Made by a program: the position numbers and the translations under genes. The notes beneath the pieces are model-generated. The model searched no databases. It had not been told where the DNA came from and worked only from the letters and a program-made list of their open reading frames with translations. From Tubiluchus corallicola (Eukaryota > Priapulida > Priapulimorpha > Priapulimorphida > Tubiluchidae), in the NCBI GenBank assembly GCA_030141605.1, contig JAQGDQ010000049.1:771364-835363 (forward strand): a stretch of 64,000 nt of DNA, read 5' to 3'. Below, one piece after another: positions 12,918 through 25,455 of this stretch (positions are counted from its first letter, which is position 1; every line of letters starts with the position of its first letter).

Positions 12918-15820
12918 ATGAAGACCATACAAGCAAATCAGATTGTGAAAATCCCTGATAATGGTAAGTAGAAGTGCCAGATGTATTGCATATGAAAATA
13001 GCACTTTTTTAGTTTGGTTGCTATGTGTCAATAGGCGTATTTGTCTGAGTGGCTAACAATCATCTGCTGTCAAAAGTTTATTTGTTTTATCTGTAACTTT
13101 TCTGTTGAATAGCTGCCAAAAGTTTTTGTGTCATTTGTTAGCCAACTTTTTAGCCAATTGTTGTTAACTCCGTTAATGTTTAAATGCTACATGTTAAATA
13201 TCCCCTCTTTACAGATACACCTAAAGTGCTATGATTTGCCTGTGAACTATAAGTTCATTACTAATGTAGAATCAAATAATTTGATTGTACATTCTGTATA
13301 GTTAAGTGTGTTGTAAGATTTCCGTCATCCACTGCTACCTCAGAGCAAAAATCAAATGAAATTTTTTGATAAAACCATTTTGATGGTTTAGCTCAGGGCA
13401 TTTTGATGTTTCAAAACCCCATGTTTCTGTTGTAACATTTGCGTCTAATAAAGAAATGAGTATGTACAACTGGTAAATATACACCAGGGTTGATCATAAT
13501 GAAAACCCCTATAAGATTTTGTATACTGCAAAACATTAAAAAATATATATTTTAATGTATATATAAAATGTATACGTGAATATTTAGCTAAACATCGAGC
13601 CTGTTTTTTTCGATGTAATTGTTTTCCAGTGACCGTGTCTGTAAAGTCAAGGAAGGTCACTGTGACCGGTCCACGTGGGACGCTACGGCGTGATTTCAAG
13701 CACATCGCTGTTGACATGCGAATGATCAGCAAAAAGCAGCTGATGGTAGAAAAATGGTTTGGCATCCGAAAAGAGCTAGCTGTAGTACGCACTGTATGCA
13801 GTCATATTGAAAATATGATCAAAGGTGTTACTTATGTAAGTTGTATTAATGTAAAATATGGTTTATGTGCATTGTAGCAGTGCTTTTTTTTCTGTAAGGT
13901 CTATGTTGTTGTGTATTACTATTATTGAACAGTTAATAATATAGAGTGTATAGCAATTGGATTAATGTTTTATAACGCACGTGGCATCAAACTGCAGTCA
14001 AACCTCTTTATACCACCTACTTCAAATTGTAAAAAAGTTGGCGTAATAGCAAGTTTGGCATTATAACTGAATACAAGTCCAGATATTAAAATTATTTTCA
14101 CTAATTCTCTAGTCATAGGGTTATCAGTTAACCTGAAGCAGGTGAGGTTGCACAACAGGGAGTCAATTTTCCAGTAAAGAATTTCACATATAAGAGATCC
14201 AATGAGAAACTGGATTTATAAACTGCTTCAGGTTTAGCATGTAGTGGAGATTAACTACAACTTGGGGCCCCTAGGCTGTGTTGCAGTAACACCCCCGACG
14301 AACCCAACTAACCAGTCACAGTAGTGAATAAGAAATGTTGTGCCATAGGGTTCGTTATTGAGGGATTCTATCATTTTGATATTTTTCATTAAGAAATACT
14401 TCTGTAGTTACTGTGCTTCTGTAATTACTGTGTTTTAGTTTACTCTGAATTTAATTTCAGTGTGCATTTAAATTTTATTTAAAATCATCCACATGATTTT
14501 CTAGTACGTATGATGTAAGAGGGTCGATACATACTGAAGAGTTATGTAGATGATTTTAAAAAATTCCTGCATTTTATTCATTTAAAATTTGAAATGTATT
14601 CACATCCTCTCAAGAAAAATAATGTACAAATTCATGCAATACTATTTCTGGTCCATATTTCATAGTTTATGAAGAGTCACAACTATTTTTCAAGAAACGG
14701 TTCTGAACTGTTTGGTATTCATTGAATCTTTCATTTTCATAATCCTAGTAATTTGTTGGATTACCAAATCTAAAATACCATTTGCTTGCAGGGCTACAAA
14801 TACAAGATGCGTTCAGTCTATGCTCATTTTCCTATCAACATTGCTATCCAGGAGGCTGGATCTTTAGTGGAAATACGAAACTTCTTGGGAGAAAAATTTA
14901 TCCGTCGAGTTAACATGCCTAAAGGAGTAGTCTGCTCTAATTCAGCCAAGCAGAAAGATGAGATCTTATTAGAAGGCAATGACATTGAACTAGTGTCTCG
15001 AGCAGGCAAGTACACAATCGAAAATACACAGCTCTTATTTTTTATAATAGGAAATATGATAGTAATCTTAGTATTGAGACACTCTATTTAAATTATGTGA
15101 CAGAATTTAAAACACCCAGTTCTCGATACTGTGCCAATTAATTGTAAATACTGCATCCCTTCAAAACGTGAATTCAGACATTCTTGTCCCACCAACTGCA
15201 GATAAAGTAGGATTGAAATTTTGTATTAAATTTCACTTTTGCAGCCCAATAAATTCTGACGCGAATATTACATCAACGTTCATCCATGGTTACTCAACTT
15301 AGTTCAATTTAGTCAGAAAAAATTAACACCAGGAATGCGCCAAACAGCAACCATTGATTACTACTAAACACAATGATTTTAGTGTTTCGAGTTTTTTTGA
15401 AGCCATTGTTTTAGGTTGCTAGCTCACGATATTAAGTAGTAATAAAAAGTTGTTGTTTGATGCATCACCAGCGTTTGTTTTGCTGATTAAATCCAGCTTC
15501 TCTCCTTCAAAGACAGTTTGAGATTTAGTTCATTAATAATTTTAGTTAACTATTACATTTGCTGAAATATTGCCTCCAAAGTTTCAGATTTATCGGGCAT
15601 TTTCTTGGTACATATATTAATCACGGCAAGTGCTTGGCAGTTCATTTGCTTCATGTATCTTATATGTTTGCTACTGTATATTGCTCATTCTTGGTTATAT
15701 TTTTTTATTACAGCTGCATTAATACAGCAGTCTACTACTGTAAAAAATAAGGATATTCGAAAGTTTCTTGATGGGATTTACGTGTCAGAAAAGACTACAG
15801 TCGAGGAAGCAGCAGAATAA
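12918..15820 (+). CDS. RPL9: 60S ribosomal protein L9 (uL6), 4 coding exons
   Basis: This is a large-subunit cytosolic ribosomal protein near the base of the P stalk and sarcin-ricin loop. Coding exons are 12918-12963, 13630-13835, 14792-15005 and 15714-15820, giving 190 residues against 192 in human. It begins [15 protein letters not shown], and both uL6 repeats are present ([34 protein letters not shown]), ending with the conserved [17 protein letters not shown]. Intron 3 has a GC donor (GCAG, then GCAAGT) instead of GT; only this splice gives LVSRAAALIQQ with family length. Its 3' end faces MRPL28, with the two stop codons only about 220 bases apart. It is a complete gene with no disabling changes. 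Confidence 0.97.
13993..14160. mobile_element. Pogo-like TIR fragment, family B
   Basis: The left end GCAGTCAAACCTCTTTATA, followed by GGCGTAATAGCAAGTTTGGC, matches the ends of the elements at 54,372 and 55,104. The right end is not clear; a weak candidate lies near 14,345-14,372. It is in RPL9 intron 2. Confidence 0.5.
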
Positions 15821-15839
15821 CTGTATTTGTAATGTAAAA

Positions 15840-15845
15840 AATAAA
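15840..15845 (+). terminator. RPL9 polyadenylation signal
   Basis: AATAAA lies 20 bases after the RPL9 stop codon, the usual short 3' UTR of ribosomal protein genes. Confidence 0.7.
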
Positions 15846-15865
15846 ATCTAATTGCCCAAATCTTG

Positions 15866-15885
15866 TTTATTTTTTCATGTTTATT
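15866..15885 (-). terminator. MRPL28 polyadenylation signals
   Basis: Two AATAAA hexamers on the minus strand (read as TTTATT at 15866-15871 and 15880-15885) lie about 160-175 bases beyond the MRPL28 stop. They fall just beyond the RPL9 signal, so the two transcripts probably end within a few tens of bases of each other or overlap. Confidence 0.5.
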
Positions 15886-16042
15886 ATAAGTATCATAAGT
15901 ATACTATATTCTACATAAGCAGCAATGTATCACGAATTATTTTCAGAAGTTGTACACATGCAGCTATCTGCAAATAATGAATAACAAATGAGAACAGTTT
16001 GCTTCTTCAATATTGGGTTCACCGCAATACCATAATTGCTCA

Positions 16043-19000
16043 TCAACTATTTTGTTCCTTATCGTCCTTGAAAGGACTTAGTCTCGATAACCATGATTTG
16101 CTGAAATAACAAGGATATTAACTGTTAGATATAAGCACAATAAAAAAATTCCAGCATAGTTGATTCACTAAACTGAAACTGAAACGATTATTCTTGAAAA
16201 ATTAGTGCAACTTGGAATGTTGGAAAGTGTACGTAGATAGACTGACGAAGTTATAACAACCATGTAACATGATCCAAAAATACTGTGTGTTTTTAAACCA
16301 AAAGTAAATTCAGTATTTAACCAGGAAAATAAGTGTAAATAGGACATTTTATTAATGTACTGATTCATCACACATAGTTGAAGGAATAGTTATTTTCAAT
16401 TCCTGAAATGAACTAAAAATTAGCTACTTTTATGCTTTTTTGTGTTCATTCCTTTTCTATTCAGTTGTAAAAAATATATTTCTGGGCTTGACCCAACAAA
16501 TTTACTGATGCATGGGTGTTATGGCAAGCAACAAATTAGCAGCTCATTTGACACTGTATATGACCTCCAATAAGGCATATTGGAGCTATCCACAGTTATA
16601 TGGTTGTCCTTTGTATAACACAGTTATCATAAATTTTAATTTAGAAAATATGGCTAGTAGTCTAGCATATGTCAAGCATTCCCTATCTCGTGTCGAATTT
16701 TTTGTTTCGCAGCAGTTTAACTGATCAATTTTTCCGTAAATTAAATTAATTTTCTTCAAATTCGTGCAACACAAAAGAATAAGCCAAGTACAAGCAACTT
16801 TACCTTTCCTTTTGGTCTGATTGCTTTAAACTAGTCTCTGTAAATAAAAACATGAAAAATAACAGTACTCTATATAAATGTTCTCAGTTTTTCGTTTACA
16901 AATTACACGTGCAGAAATGGCTCGAGTCATTAAATTTGAAACAGGTTTTTAGATTTTAAACAAAATAAAATAAACATTTATAAATCAGTTTTTGATACAT
17001 TTTCATAATCACAATCAGTAAGACGAAAGAATTCGCCCGCAGCACGTATCAAACTCGGCAATCAATCTTTTCACTGATCAACCATGATACCATTCTTAAC
17101 ATTTTGGTCGCTAAGCATACATCTTGACAGAACTACTACACAGAAACCTCGCTTCTCCTTACTGTATCAATAGCTTAACGAAAGTTTTCAATTTTGAAAT
17201 ATTAAAATTTAGTTCCTGTACAAATGATGTATAATAATAACATTTTCTGGAATTTCAATAAAAGCCCTTGCTAAAAATAATAATTTATTACTTGTAGAGT
17301 GCATCACATTAGAGATCTCGATGCGCTTTACAATGACAGTATTAATTGTAAATAGTGCTAAGCTTATGAGATTTTAAAAGTCAGCGTAAAATTAAATATT
17401 GTACAAATAAAACTATGATGCATAATGTTGCCTAAAAAGGTGTGCTTTTAGGTGTTTTTTTAAAAATTTGTAATGCTGGTAGTTGACGCATAGTTAATGG
17501 TAAACGATTCCACAACCGTGGAGCAGTAACTTCAAAGGCACGACGGCCATGTGTTTCTTGCTTATATCTGGGCTCTTTTAACAGTAAAGGATCAGCTGCT
17601 GTAATTATTACGAAAGTGACCATCTCAATGCGTACTATATGAAAGCTCAAGGATAAAGGAAGTCACAGAAACTGAAGCGAATCGCTTTACTTACCAGCAT
17701 TTTCCAATTCCTCAGTCAACTGTTTCTTGTAAGTTTCTTTAAGAGGAACAATTCTTTCAGCTTCCAACTGTCTTCTTAGTTTAATTACAGCTTCTTTCAC
17801 TGTTAATCCTACCCACTCCGCTTCTTCCTCCTGCAAAATAAATTCCAATTTCCAAAACTTGTAATTCAGCACCTTGTAATGTGAGAAATGTGTTGTTTGT
17901 AAAAGTATGGGGCCACACTTAACGGTCTAGATACAGTTCCTAATTTATGTAAAGAAGGGCTTTATTATAAAGCTGATTATAAAAATTGTTTTAACTTAAC
18001 ATTAATTTAATATAATATCATTTTAAATTTATTATTATTATTAATATTATTAAACATATTATATTACATATAGTCGTATGATGGCGATTCAGAAAATAAC
18101 TTTAATAAGCAACAGCGAAAATGGTAAAGTTGTCAAATTCCAATGCAGTGCGAATCAAGAAAATACTAGGTAACTTACTGGTATTTCATACTTCTTGTAT
18201 CTTTTGTATACTTTCTCCCTCTTCACTGGGTCATCAGGGTACATGGATTTCCGTGCTAGTGTTAATAACATTTCTCGCTTTAATGTCATACCCAGCTTTG
18301 ACTTAAGATCTACTTGATGTGTCTGGAAGTACAATAGAAAACCAAGCAAATAATTCACATGGTGACTGCTGCAGGCTAGAATAATCTGGCACAGAATCAA
18401 TGTAATTTACAAAATGCTGATTACAAAAACGTTTGTTAGAGTGTAAAAATAATTGGACTTGCTAAATAAAATGTTTAAACAATATGCTGCATGGTTTCTG
18501 ACATACAATTCATTTTAGAGACTTACTATTTAGAGACCCTAAAGCAATAGCAGCTTCTAAATGAGTCAAACTACACCCTCACTATAATATAAGCTTTTAC
18601 AACTTAAAATCCTATTATCATTACGAATATGCAATTCATTTTATTATAATTGTACTGTAAATCTCGTTTGTTTTGATTTTTATCACTTTATTGTTAGCAG
18701 TATTAAATTTGAATAACCACCATTTTTCAGTGAGCGAGACGAATGATGTTACAAGTACAGTCACGAGATCACCAAAGATACTTTCTGTACCTCATACGTC
18801 ATTCTTGCTCACTCGCACCAAAGCTGCAAAACATGACAATCTTTACGGCAGTGCACGTATTCGAAATTCGCCAGAAAAAGGTAAGTTATTTAATTTATAA
18901 GTCTCTTTTGTTTAATAATAACTATGAATTCTTTGTGTAATCATAATAATGCGTTAAAAAACTTTTATGCCTGTTGGGGTATCTCAGAATGCAACATTTA

Positions 19001-22000
19001 ATGTGAACCAAATGAACCATGATGTGTGACTCCAAACTAAACTGTCCACAAAAACAAGAACAATCACAACACAAGCAAGTACTAGACATCTTATTATGGG
19101 ATGTATGCAGTATGCAAACTAAACCTATCTAACGGACTTTGTCAATAACCTTGTACACACTAAATGCTTTTAAAAGTGTTTACAATTCTCATCGTGCTCT
19201 AAATTGTACATCCACGCATAAAAACCAACAATTTATATTATGTTCTACATTGTGCCACTTAAAAGCAAAAGTGTACGATAAAGTTATCATAGTTATCACA
19301 ATAGTGCCACACTTTGTCAATAGCGATATACTAGATGACTTGGCAAGTTATTTGCAAGCTAGTAAAAGCTTTCCACCTTCTAGTGCATGTACGCAAATTG
19401 CCATTGCCCATTGCTCATCCATTCAAGTACTGGCCGACCTGAGAGTCAATCCATTTTCAGGAGATGCCTGCTTTTGGCAACTTAAATCAACTTATATTTT
19501 AGCTACTAATTTTTGCTGACAAGAAAAATGAGGATAGTAATCAGTATCGGTAAGTCTGAACCAATTTAAATCCTATCGGTTCCAGACAGTTTTTGCTGAC
19601 AAGAAAAATGAGGATAGTAATCAGTATCGGTAAGTCTACGAAAGCTTTTACCATTCATGAAAGCTTCTTACTTGGAGGATATAATTATCAAATCCAAATG
19701 CTTCATCGATCAGATTAAGTGTTCTTGGAGTCACAACTATTTCCATGTGTCGATCAAGAATTTCGCTATAGAAAACATGCTTTATCAGTCTTGGCATCCA
19801 GAAGTGTGGTACCCTGTATTCACAAATAGAAGCAGAAATGTAGAATGAGAAAAATGCAGAAAATGCATGAGAGACTTACAGTGTTGGGTATATAGTAATA
19901 GTAAATTTATTTAGCTTCAAAAACTTAATACAGTTAAGATGTTAGCGCATATTATACAGATAAAAACCAGCAGAGGTGACGAAAAACCATATGGTCATCC
20001 AGTCACCAGTCAGTCACCTCTAAATAGATATTACATACAGTAACATTAACATTGGGCTAGTGGCAATTAATTAAAGTCATAATTACATTTAATACAAATG
20101 CAGACATACATACATACATACACAGAGAATGAGATTACATAACAGAATGATAATAATGACAATGAGAAGAATAATACAATCTTGACAAAAATTTGTGGGG
20201 CAGATTAACGATATTAAAGAAAATCTAAGCATGAAATGCCAAAATTATAAATTATAGACAAGCAGTAGCACGTTATTGTAATCAGATTACTTTTTACAGT
20301 AACGAGCAATATAATATAACTACCCTGCTTAGTCTTGTAATAAGATTACTCGTTACTTTTGACAGTAATGCCGCTAAACCGGTGTTACTTATCTATCCAA
20401 GAATAACGTTTTAAACTTAGGCTGTTTTGATCGTTTAGCAACTTTCCTTTTGTTTATCTCTGCCAGACTGCCACGCAAGTCTCTATGCACGTGGCGGTTT
20501 ACTGCTATGCTTAAATAATGACCTCATTTGAAATTTGTACTGACTGCCTCATAAGAACTTCTACAGCTGTAGGAGATTCTTTTATGCTGCCCTGCCTAGT
20601 AAAGTAACACGGCTGAATGCTACTGGTGTATGGATGACAACGATCAGGCTTTGGTGCCAGTTCACCAAGCAGGAGCTTTTGACAAATGCAAATATGACCA
20701 TTATTTTAATTTTGTAAACACAGAAAAATTAAATATAACAGCACAGTGCAGGTTATGCACAGGAAATGTAATGATCATTTATGAAGCAAAAGCAACACTT
20801 TATCAATTGCTAAGTAAAAGCTGTATAAGACAATTTCACTTTTAATTTTTGCTAGTTAATTTAAGGCAAAATTTGCGACATTTTTACAACAAGATTGGTT
20901 AGGATTCATACACTCAACTACAAACATGAACTATCATTTTGGTCACTCAGTGAATCTATGATAATAGCAAATAGGCTCACCTTCTTTGTAAACGATGTCT
21001 CTTCTGAAATCCTTTTACTATACCTTCTCCACCCCACAAACCTTCATCAGCTTCTTTTGGATAAATAGCTGGTATGGGAATGTTTTCCACTCTTGTTCTA
21101 AATTAAGTGTAAAGGTGGGTATGTAAAAATAATGGTGAAAAAACAGATGAAACTGTTAGAGGAGCTACCCAGAAAGCCCAGAATTGGCTATTAATGCAAG
21201 AAATCTATTACTTTTAAATTTCCAACTCATTGGCTTGTTTTACTAATCAATGGTTTGTTGGACAAAAAAAATTCCTATGCATTAATTTGCCATAATTAGT
21301 GATCTCGTAGACACATTATTTTAAAGAAGACAAAGTAATGTGTTACCATATTAGAAATGAAATGCAGGAAAAGACAATTAAATTATGGTGGTCGAAAAAA
21401 CTTACAATTGTGATTAGAAAGTCGGGTAACGAAACAAAAATGTTAAAATTAGTCACAATATATTTAATTACTATAAACAGTTAAAGTAATAAAAAATAAA
21501 AAACATTTATTAGCTGGCAATATATGACTTGTACACATATTGACAGCATTATTTATATATAATGGCAGTACAATGTATGTGAAAAAAACACATTTTGTTC
21601 AATATTTTATGGTTAGAGTTAGGGTTAATTTTTTTTCCTATGAGTTTTTTCTGGGTCTTTTTTACGTGGCTTTTTTATCTGGATTCAACAATACCGTGCT
21701 TAACACCCCATACGCACATAAAATAGCCTTGCTTAAAATGGCAAAAAATATTAAATCATTCTTATCTCTCTGGGAGACGAGCCTCACTGTGGGCATACTT
21801 GGAAAAATAACTTAAGCTAATGGAAAGCATGAAAGCACGCATAACAAAACCTCTGTTGTTCACTCAGAAATCTGATTAGTCACTGGATCAATTGGCAAAA
21901 ACTCTAAAATGCCATAACTTTAATCCACACGATTATATTCCTCAAAATGCATAAATACTGTACATAGAGATGTTTTCAGACAAGCACACAATTCGGGTGC

Positions 22001-22932
22001 ACATAGTAGGTGTCAGATGGGTTACTGAGCTTATAAAGTTGAAAATTGACTTAAATCATTCTGCCGCTTCATTGATATTAATTAGTCCAATTTAGAGGTT
22101 ACTATGCTATCATCGGTAACAGTTTTTCAATACAATGCGAGCATCAAAAAGTGAAAAATAATATTAATGATCTCTCATTTAATGTTCTGGATAGTTTACA
22201 GTTAATAATCTAGGATGCACACCATAATGAGTTGATTATAATTTATGGGTTATGGGTCACGACGAACGAGTTACTGTTTAGTTGTACAGGATGAACTTTT
22301 GTTATGTTAAAGGATGGACCCAAAAAACAGGCCATATCACAAAACCAGCATTTCACTTTCACAATCGCAAATGTAGCTGTTTCCTGCAATCATGGCAGTC
22401 ATTCTGCTCTATGAAAAATACTTATTTTAGGCTGTAGTATAACAACTACGCAAGATTAATGCTAGTTCGTGTCGTTACAAAGCAGCAACAGGCTGCATTT
22501 ATCAAAATATTCATTAGAATTATTTTCATGTGGCACAAGTTATCCTCCAATCAATTCTCCAAGGCAAACGAATTGCTTTCTGTTCTCTTGCTGAAATCAA
22601 CAATTGTATAAATGTTAGCCAAGAAAATGAACAAAAAAATTTAATTTCTTAACGTAAAAAAATGCTGAATGCCTTTGTAGTCTCAAAATAATAATGTTTG
22701 TTTCTTACAAAAGCTTTCACCCTAGTGGGCCTCATCAGCTGAAAAATTATACTTACTTTTTCTGTGTTTTGGGATCTAAGATATATTTCTTTGGATATGG
22801 ACGCCAATGAACAGGAATAGGCTGTTTGGTTCTTAGTTCCTCCTGAGCTTTCAAGTAATGGTTTGGCAACATCTTCTCCCACATTCCTGGTTTGAATGCA
22901 GGACGAGTAAGTTTTGTAATAGTGCTAGCCAT
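16043..22932 (-). CDS. MRPL28: Mitochondrial ribosomal protein L28 (bL28m), 7 exons
   Basis: This is a large-subunit protein of the mitochondrial ribosome, encoded in the nucleus and imported. Exons in reading order are 22757-22932, 20981-21097, 19672-19813, 18179-18322, 17695-17830, 16804-16837 and 16043-16100. All are in phase, for 268 residues against 256 in human. Diagnostic stretches are PIPAIYPKEADEGLWGGEG, FYSEILDRHMEIVVTPRTL, KSKLGMTLKREMLLTLAR and EEEAEWVGLTVKEA. The basic N-terminus (MASTITKLTRPAFKPG) fits a mitochondrial targeting sequence. The last two exons, a 34-base micro-exon and a 58-base terminal exon, encode a non-conserved polar tail ending DDKEQNS; they are inferred from splice sites and phase only. 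Its introns host a LINE tail, a hAT fragment and small duplications. Confidence 0.93.
17405..17640 (-). mobile_element. Non-LTR retrotransposon 3' tail fragment
   Basis: The minus-strand translation ends GRRAFEVTAPRLWNRLPL...LQIFKKTPKSTPF. This is the well-known extreme C-terminus of CR1/L2/Jockey-type reverse transcriptases (A.RLWN.LP..L..F...LK). Only this tail is present, as expected from 5' truncation on insertion. It lies in an MRPL28 intron. Confidence 0.75.
19510..19637. repeat. 48-bp direct duplication
   Basis: Bases 19510-19557 and 19590-19637 are identical (TTTTTGCTGACAAGAAAAAT to CGGTAAGTCT), offset by 80 bases, just downstream of MRPL28 exon 3 in the transcript sense. Confidence 0.9.
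20270..20845 (+). mobile_element. hAT transposon 5' fragment with BED zinc finger
   Basis: Bases 20275-20400 hold repeated, partly palindromic motifs of the type GTAATCAGATTACTTTTTAC and GATTACTCGTTACTTTTGAC, typical of hAT subterminal regions. From 20,630 an open frame encodes KCKYDHYFNFVN...ITAQCRLC, followed by LYQLLSKS. This fits the first half of a BED-type zinc finger (C..C with the aromatic lead-in). The frame stops before a catalytic domain, so this is a truncated relic in MRPL28 intron 1. The BED call is by eye. Confidence 0.5.
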
Positions 22933-23201
22933 TATTTAATCACTGAAGTGCAATCTATTCCACCTCGGTACCTCGGGATTGTACTACCCGTTTTTGATGA
23001 TGCTACCTAAAAATGATTAAAAATAATGGGCCTATCAATTTTATCATTTGCGAAGAAAATAACTGCTTATCTACTAAATTAGCATTGATCATTTCTGCTA
23101 AATAAAAATATGAAAATGTTGTTATATGTGCAATACAAATTTGCATATCAGCTGTAGACAGCCATATATATATATATATTGATATACATTGATATATATT
23201 G

Positions 23202-23239
<38 letters not shown>

Positions 23240-23334
23240 ATCATTTCTGCTAAATAAAAATATGAAAATGTTGCTATATGCACAATACAAATTTGCATAT
23301 CAGCTGTAGGCAGCCGTATATAGCCGCCACTAGC
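22933..23334. repeat. 86-bp direct repeats flanking a TA tract
   Basis: Bases 23085-23170 and 23237-23322 are near-identical copies beginning TTGATCATTTCTGCTAAATA, separated by a TATA-rich microsatellite (about 23163-23236). The second copy abuts the retrotransposon remnant to the right. The stretch 22,933-23,084 holds the MRPL28 promoter side, and no motif was identified there. Confidence 0.85.
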
Positions 23335-24480
23335 TTATACGTTCTCAAACATGGCACATTCCACCTGTTGACGCCAGGCTCTCTTCTACATGACGCCAGG
23401 CTAATAAGTGTGATCGGACCCTTATTATTTCTTAACTCCGCTAATGACCTAACATCAAGGTCAAAATGTTTGCCGATGACACGAATATATACAAAAGTGT
23501 AGTCAGTTTATGATTGCATGACACTGCAGTATTATATATCAGTCATGGATGCATGGTCCAGAGAATGGCAAATGCCATTTAACACAAATAAATGCAAAAC
23601 TCTACATCTAGGGAACAACCACGACGAATTTAACTACTTCATGAGTGATACGTCAGGCGGACAGAGAATCATAATGCAAATTGAGTGTCAAACGGATCTT
23701 GGGGTATATGTGGATAACAAGCTGACATTTAGCCAACATACTGATGAAGTCACCAAGAAAGCAAGAAAGAGGCTTTGGTTAATTCGAAAAACTTTCAGTT
23801 TCCTAGATATCCCGATGTTTCTGATTTTATACAAAACATTTGTCCGCCCTATCTTTGACTACGGAGATGTCATATGGAATCCATTTAGATTGAATGCAAT
23901 AAGAAAAGTGGAATTTTTCCAACATAGAGCTACAAAATTAGTTCCTGCCATGAGCCATCTGACGTATTCAGAACGGATGAGGAATTTGAAACTCCTCTCA
24001 TAGAGATTTCGAAGGAAGAGAGGTGATTTGATCCTGATGTTCCGTATCAAGAACAATATGACTAAACTATAGCATGGTCGTTATTTTGCTAATAATCTAC
24101 GAGGTACTGGATATAAAATTATTAAGCTCAGATGCAGAAACAGGAATAGGTTTATGTTCAGGACTGTCAATGACTGGAATTCATTAAATACTAAGGTATG
24201 GTGTGCCAGTACTGCCTTACACTTTAAGACACAACTGGATCAGTATTAGAAAGACCATCTTGAAATGTATCACGCCCCATTTCAACCTGAATGGACTTTA
24301 TTGGCCGAGAATTAAAGGCTCCCACCTGACTGTACACAATGGCAGTTATTATAGTATTAACAGTTACAGTGTTAACCGGATCCACAACGCTATGTATATA
24401 ATTAAGGATTGCAACCATGAGCAAAAAGCTATTAGTTTCACCCCGATCGTCGAAAGTAATCGAAGATAATACCTGAATCA
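23335..24480 (+). mobile_element. Non-LTR retrotransposon remnant (CR1/Jockey-like RT)
   Basis: A broken reverse transcriptase gene. Pieces in order are: VIGPLLFLNSANDL (RT motif before the catalytic loop); KMFADDTNIYKSV at about 23,462-23,502 (the FADD catalytic motif, in a different frame); EWQMPFNTNKCKTLHLG; DLGVYVDNKLTF; RPIFDYGDVIWNP; and FRTVNDWNSLNTKV near 24,153-24,197. At least two frameshifts and several stops separate them. The whole order matches the C-terminal half of CR1/Jockey-clade elements; the endonuclease and ORF1 are absent. It is dead. Confidence 0.85.
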
Positions 24481-24799
24481 GCCCTCAAATCTATTTGTAC
24501 TTGCTAAATCTTTTTGCAGTATATCTATGCAAGCCAGTAGCTAACGCCGACCCGACCACTCTTGGCTTTTTTTGACATTTCAAGAGCTTTATGTAATGTG
24601 TTATAAGAGCAGATACCTGAAGTAATCTTAATGCAATCCTCATGTCGTGTAAAGAAAAATCTTCAAAGGACCACTAAACCTCGTTAACGTGTACTGTGGG
24701 CCGCCATTGCCATACGAAAAAGGTGTCGCCATCTACAGAATAATTCATTAAATATAAAGTATGCTAAATCAATAGGGAGTGAAAAAATCTCAAAGTTAA

Positions 24800-25455
24800 C
24801 AACATGAAAGCTAAAGGATATAACATAGCACGGGATGGAGATCAATCCCGAAAACGTTGCAAATACAAGGGATCACTACTTAACACAGAAGACATAGACA
24901 TAGAAGATGATATCAAAAATAGAAAACAACAGGCAATGTATGGCCTTATTCAAAATAAATCATTTCTAACAAGCAACTATCCCTCAAGATAAGGCTGCGA
25001 CTCGTTAATGCATATGTAACTAGTATCTTTATGTATAACAGTGAAATGTGGGGCTTAACTGCAATGCAGGAAGCAGAAATAAATGCATTTCAAAAAAGCC
25101 TACTTAGAAAAAATAAAATAGCCATATGTCATTTCACATGAGGAGCTATATGACAGAACCAAAGAAGAACATTGGAGCACTAAAATCACGAATACTAAAA
25201 TGGGTTGGACTTTTGATAAGATCGCCAGAAACAACACCAGTAAGATTAGCATTAAACAAGCCACTGAAACCTACTAAACAGGCTCCAGACAAACCAAAAA
25301 CAACCAGCATATCAAAAATTAATAAAGATTTACAACAGTTGGAATCAAACCTAACAATAGCATCACAGGAATTAAATTTTTTATCTGCAGACAAGAAACA
25401 GTGGAGTGCTCTAATGAAGGATAGAGGTTCTATGTCTACAATAGATGTTTAGAGC
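24800..25455 (+). mobile_element. Second non-LTR retrotransposon remnant (different clade)
   Basis: Broken frames include KYKGSLLNTEDIDIEDDIKN, LRLVNAYVTSIFMYNSEMWG, INAFQKSLLRKN and LKWVGLLIRSPETTPVRLAL, followed by a lysine/proline-rich KPTKQAPDKPKTT tail. This is the C-terminal half of the endonuclease-reverse transcriptase type in which KYLGS, an LY(G)SE.W motif and RRLRWLGH occur in that order. It differs from the element just upstream, so two independent insertions lie side by side. Confidence 0.75.

Noticed and set aside
14786-15091. Reading RPL9 exon 3 through to a stop in the intron
   Set aside because: The GC donor at 15006 gives the conserved C-terminus; read-through loses it.
19139-19519. 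126-codon plus-strand ORF in MRPL28 intron 3
   Set aside because: Composition is like surrounding intron, with no motif or splice context.
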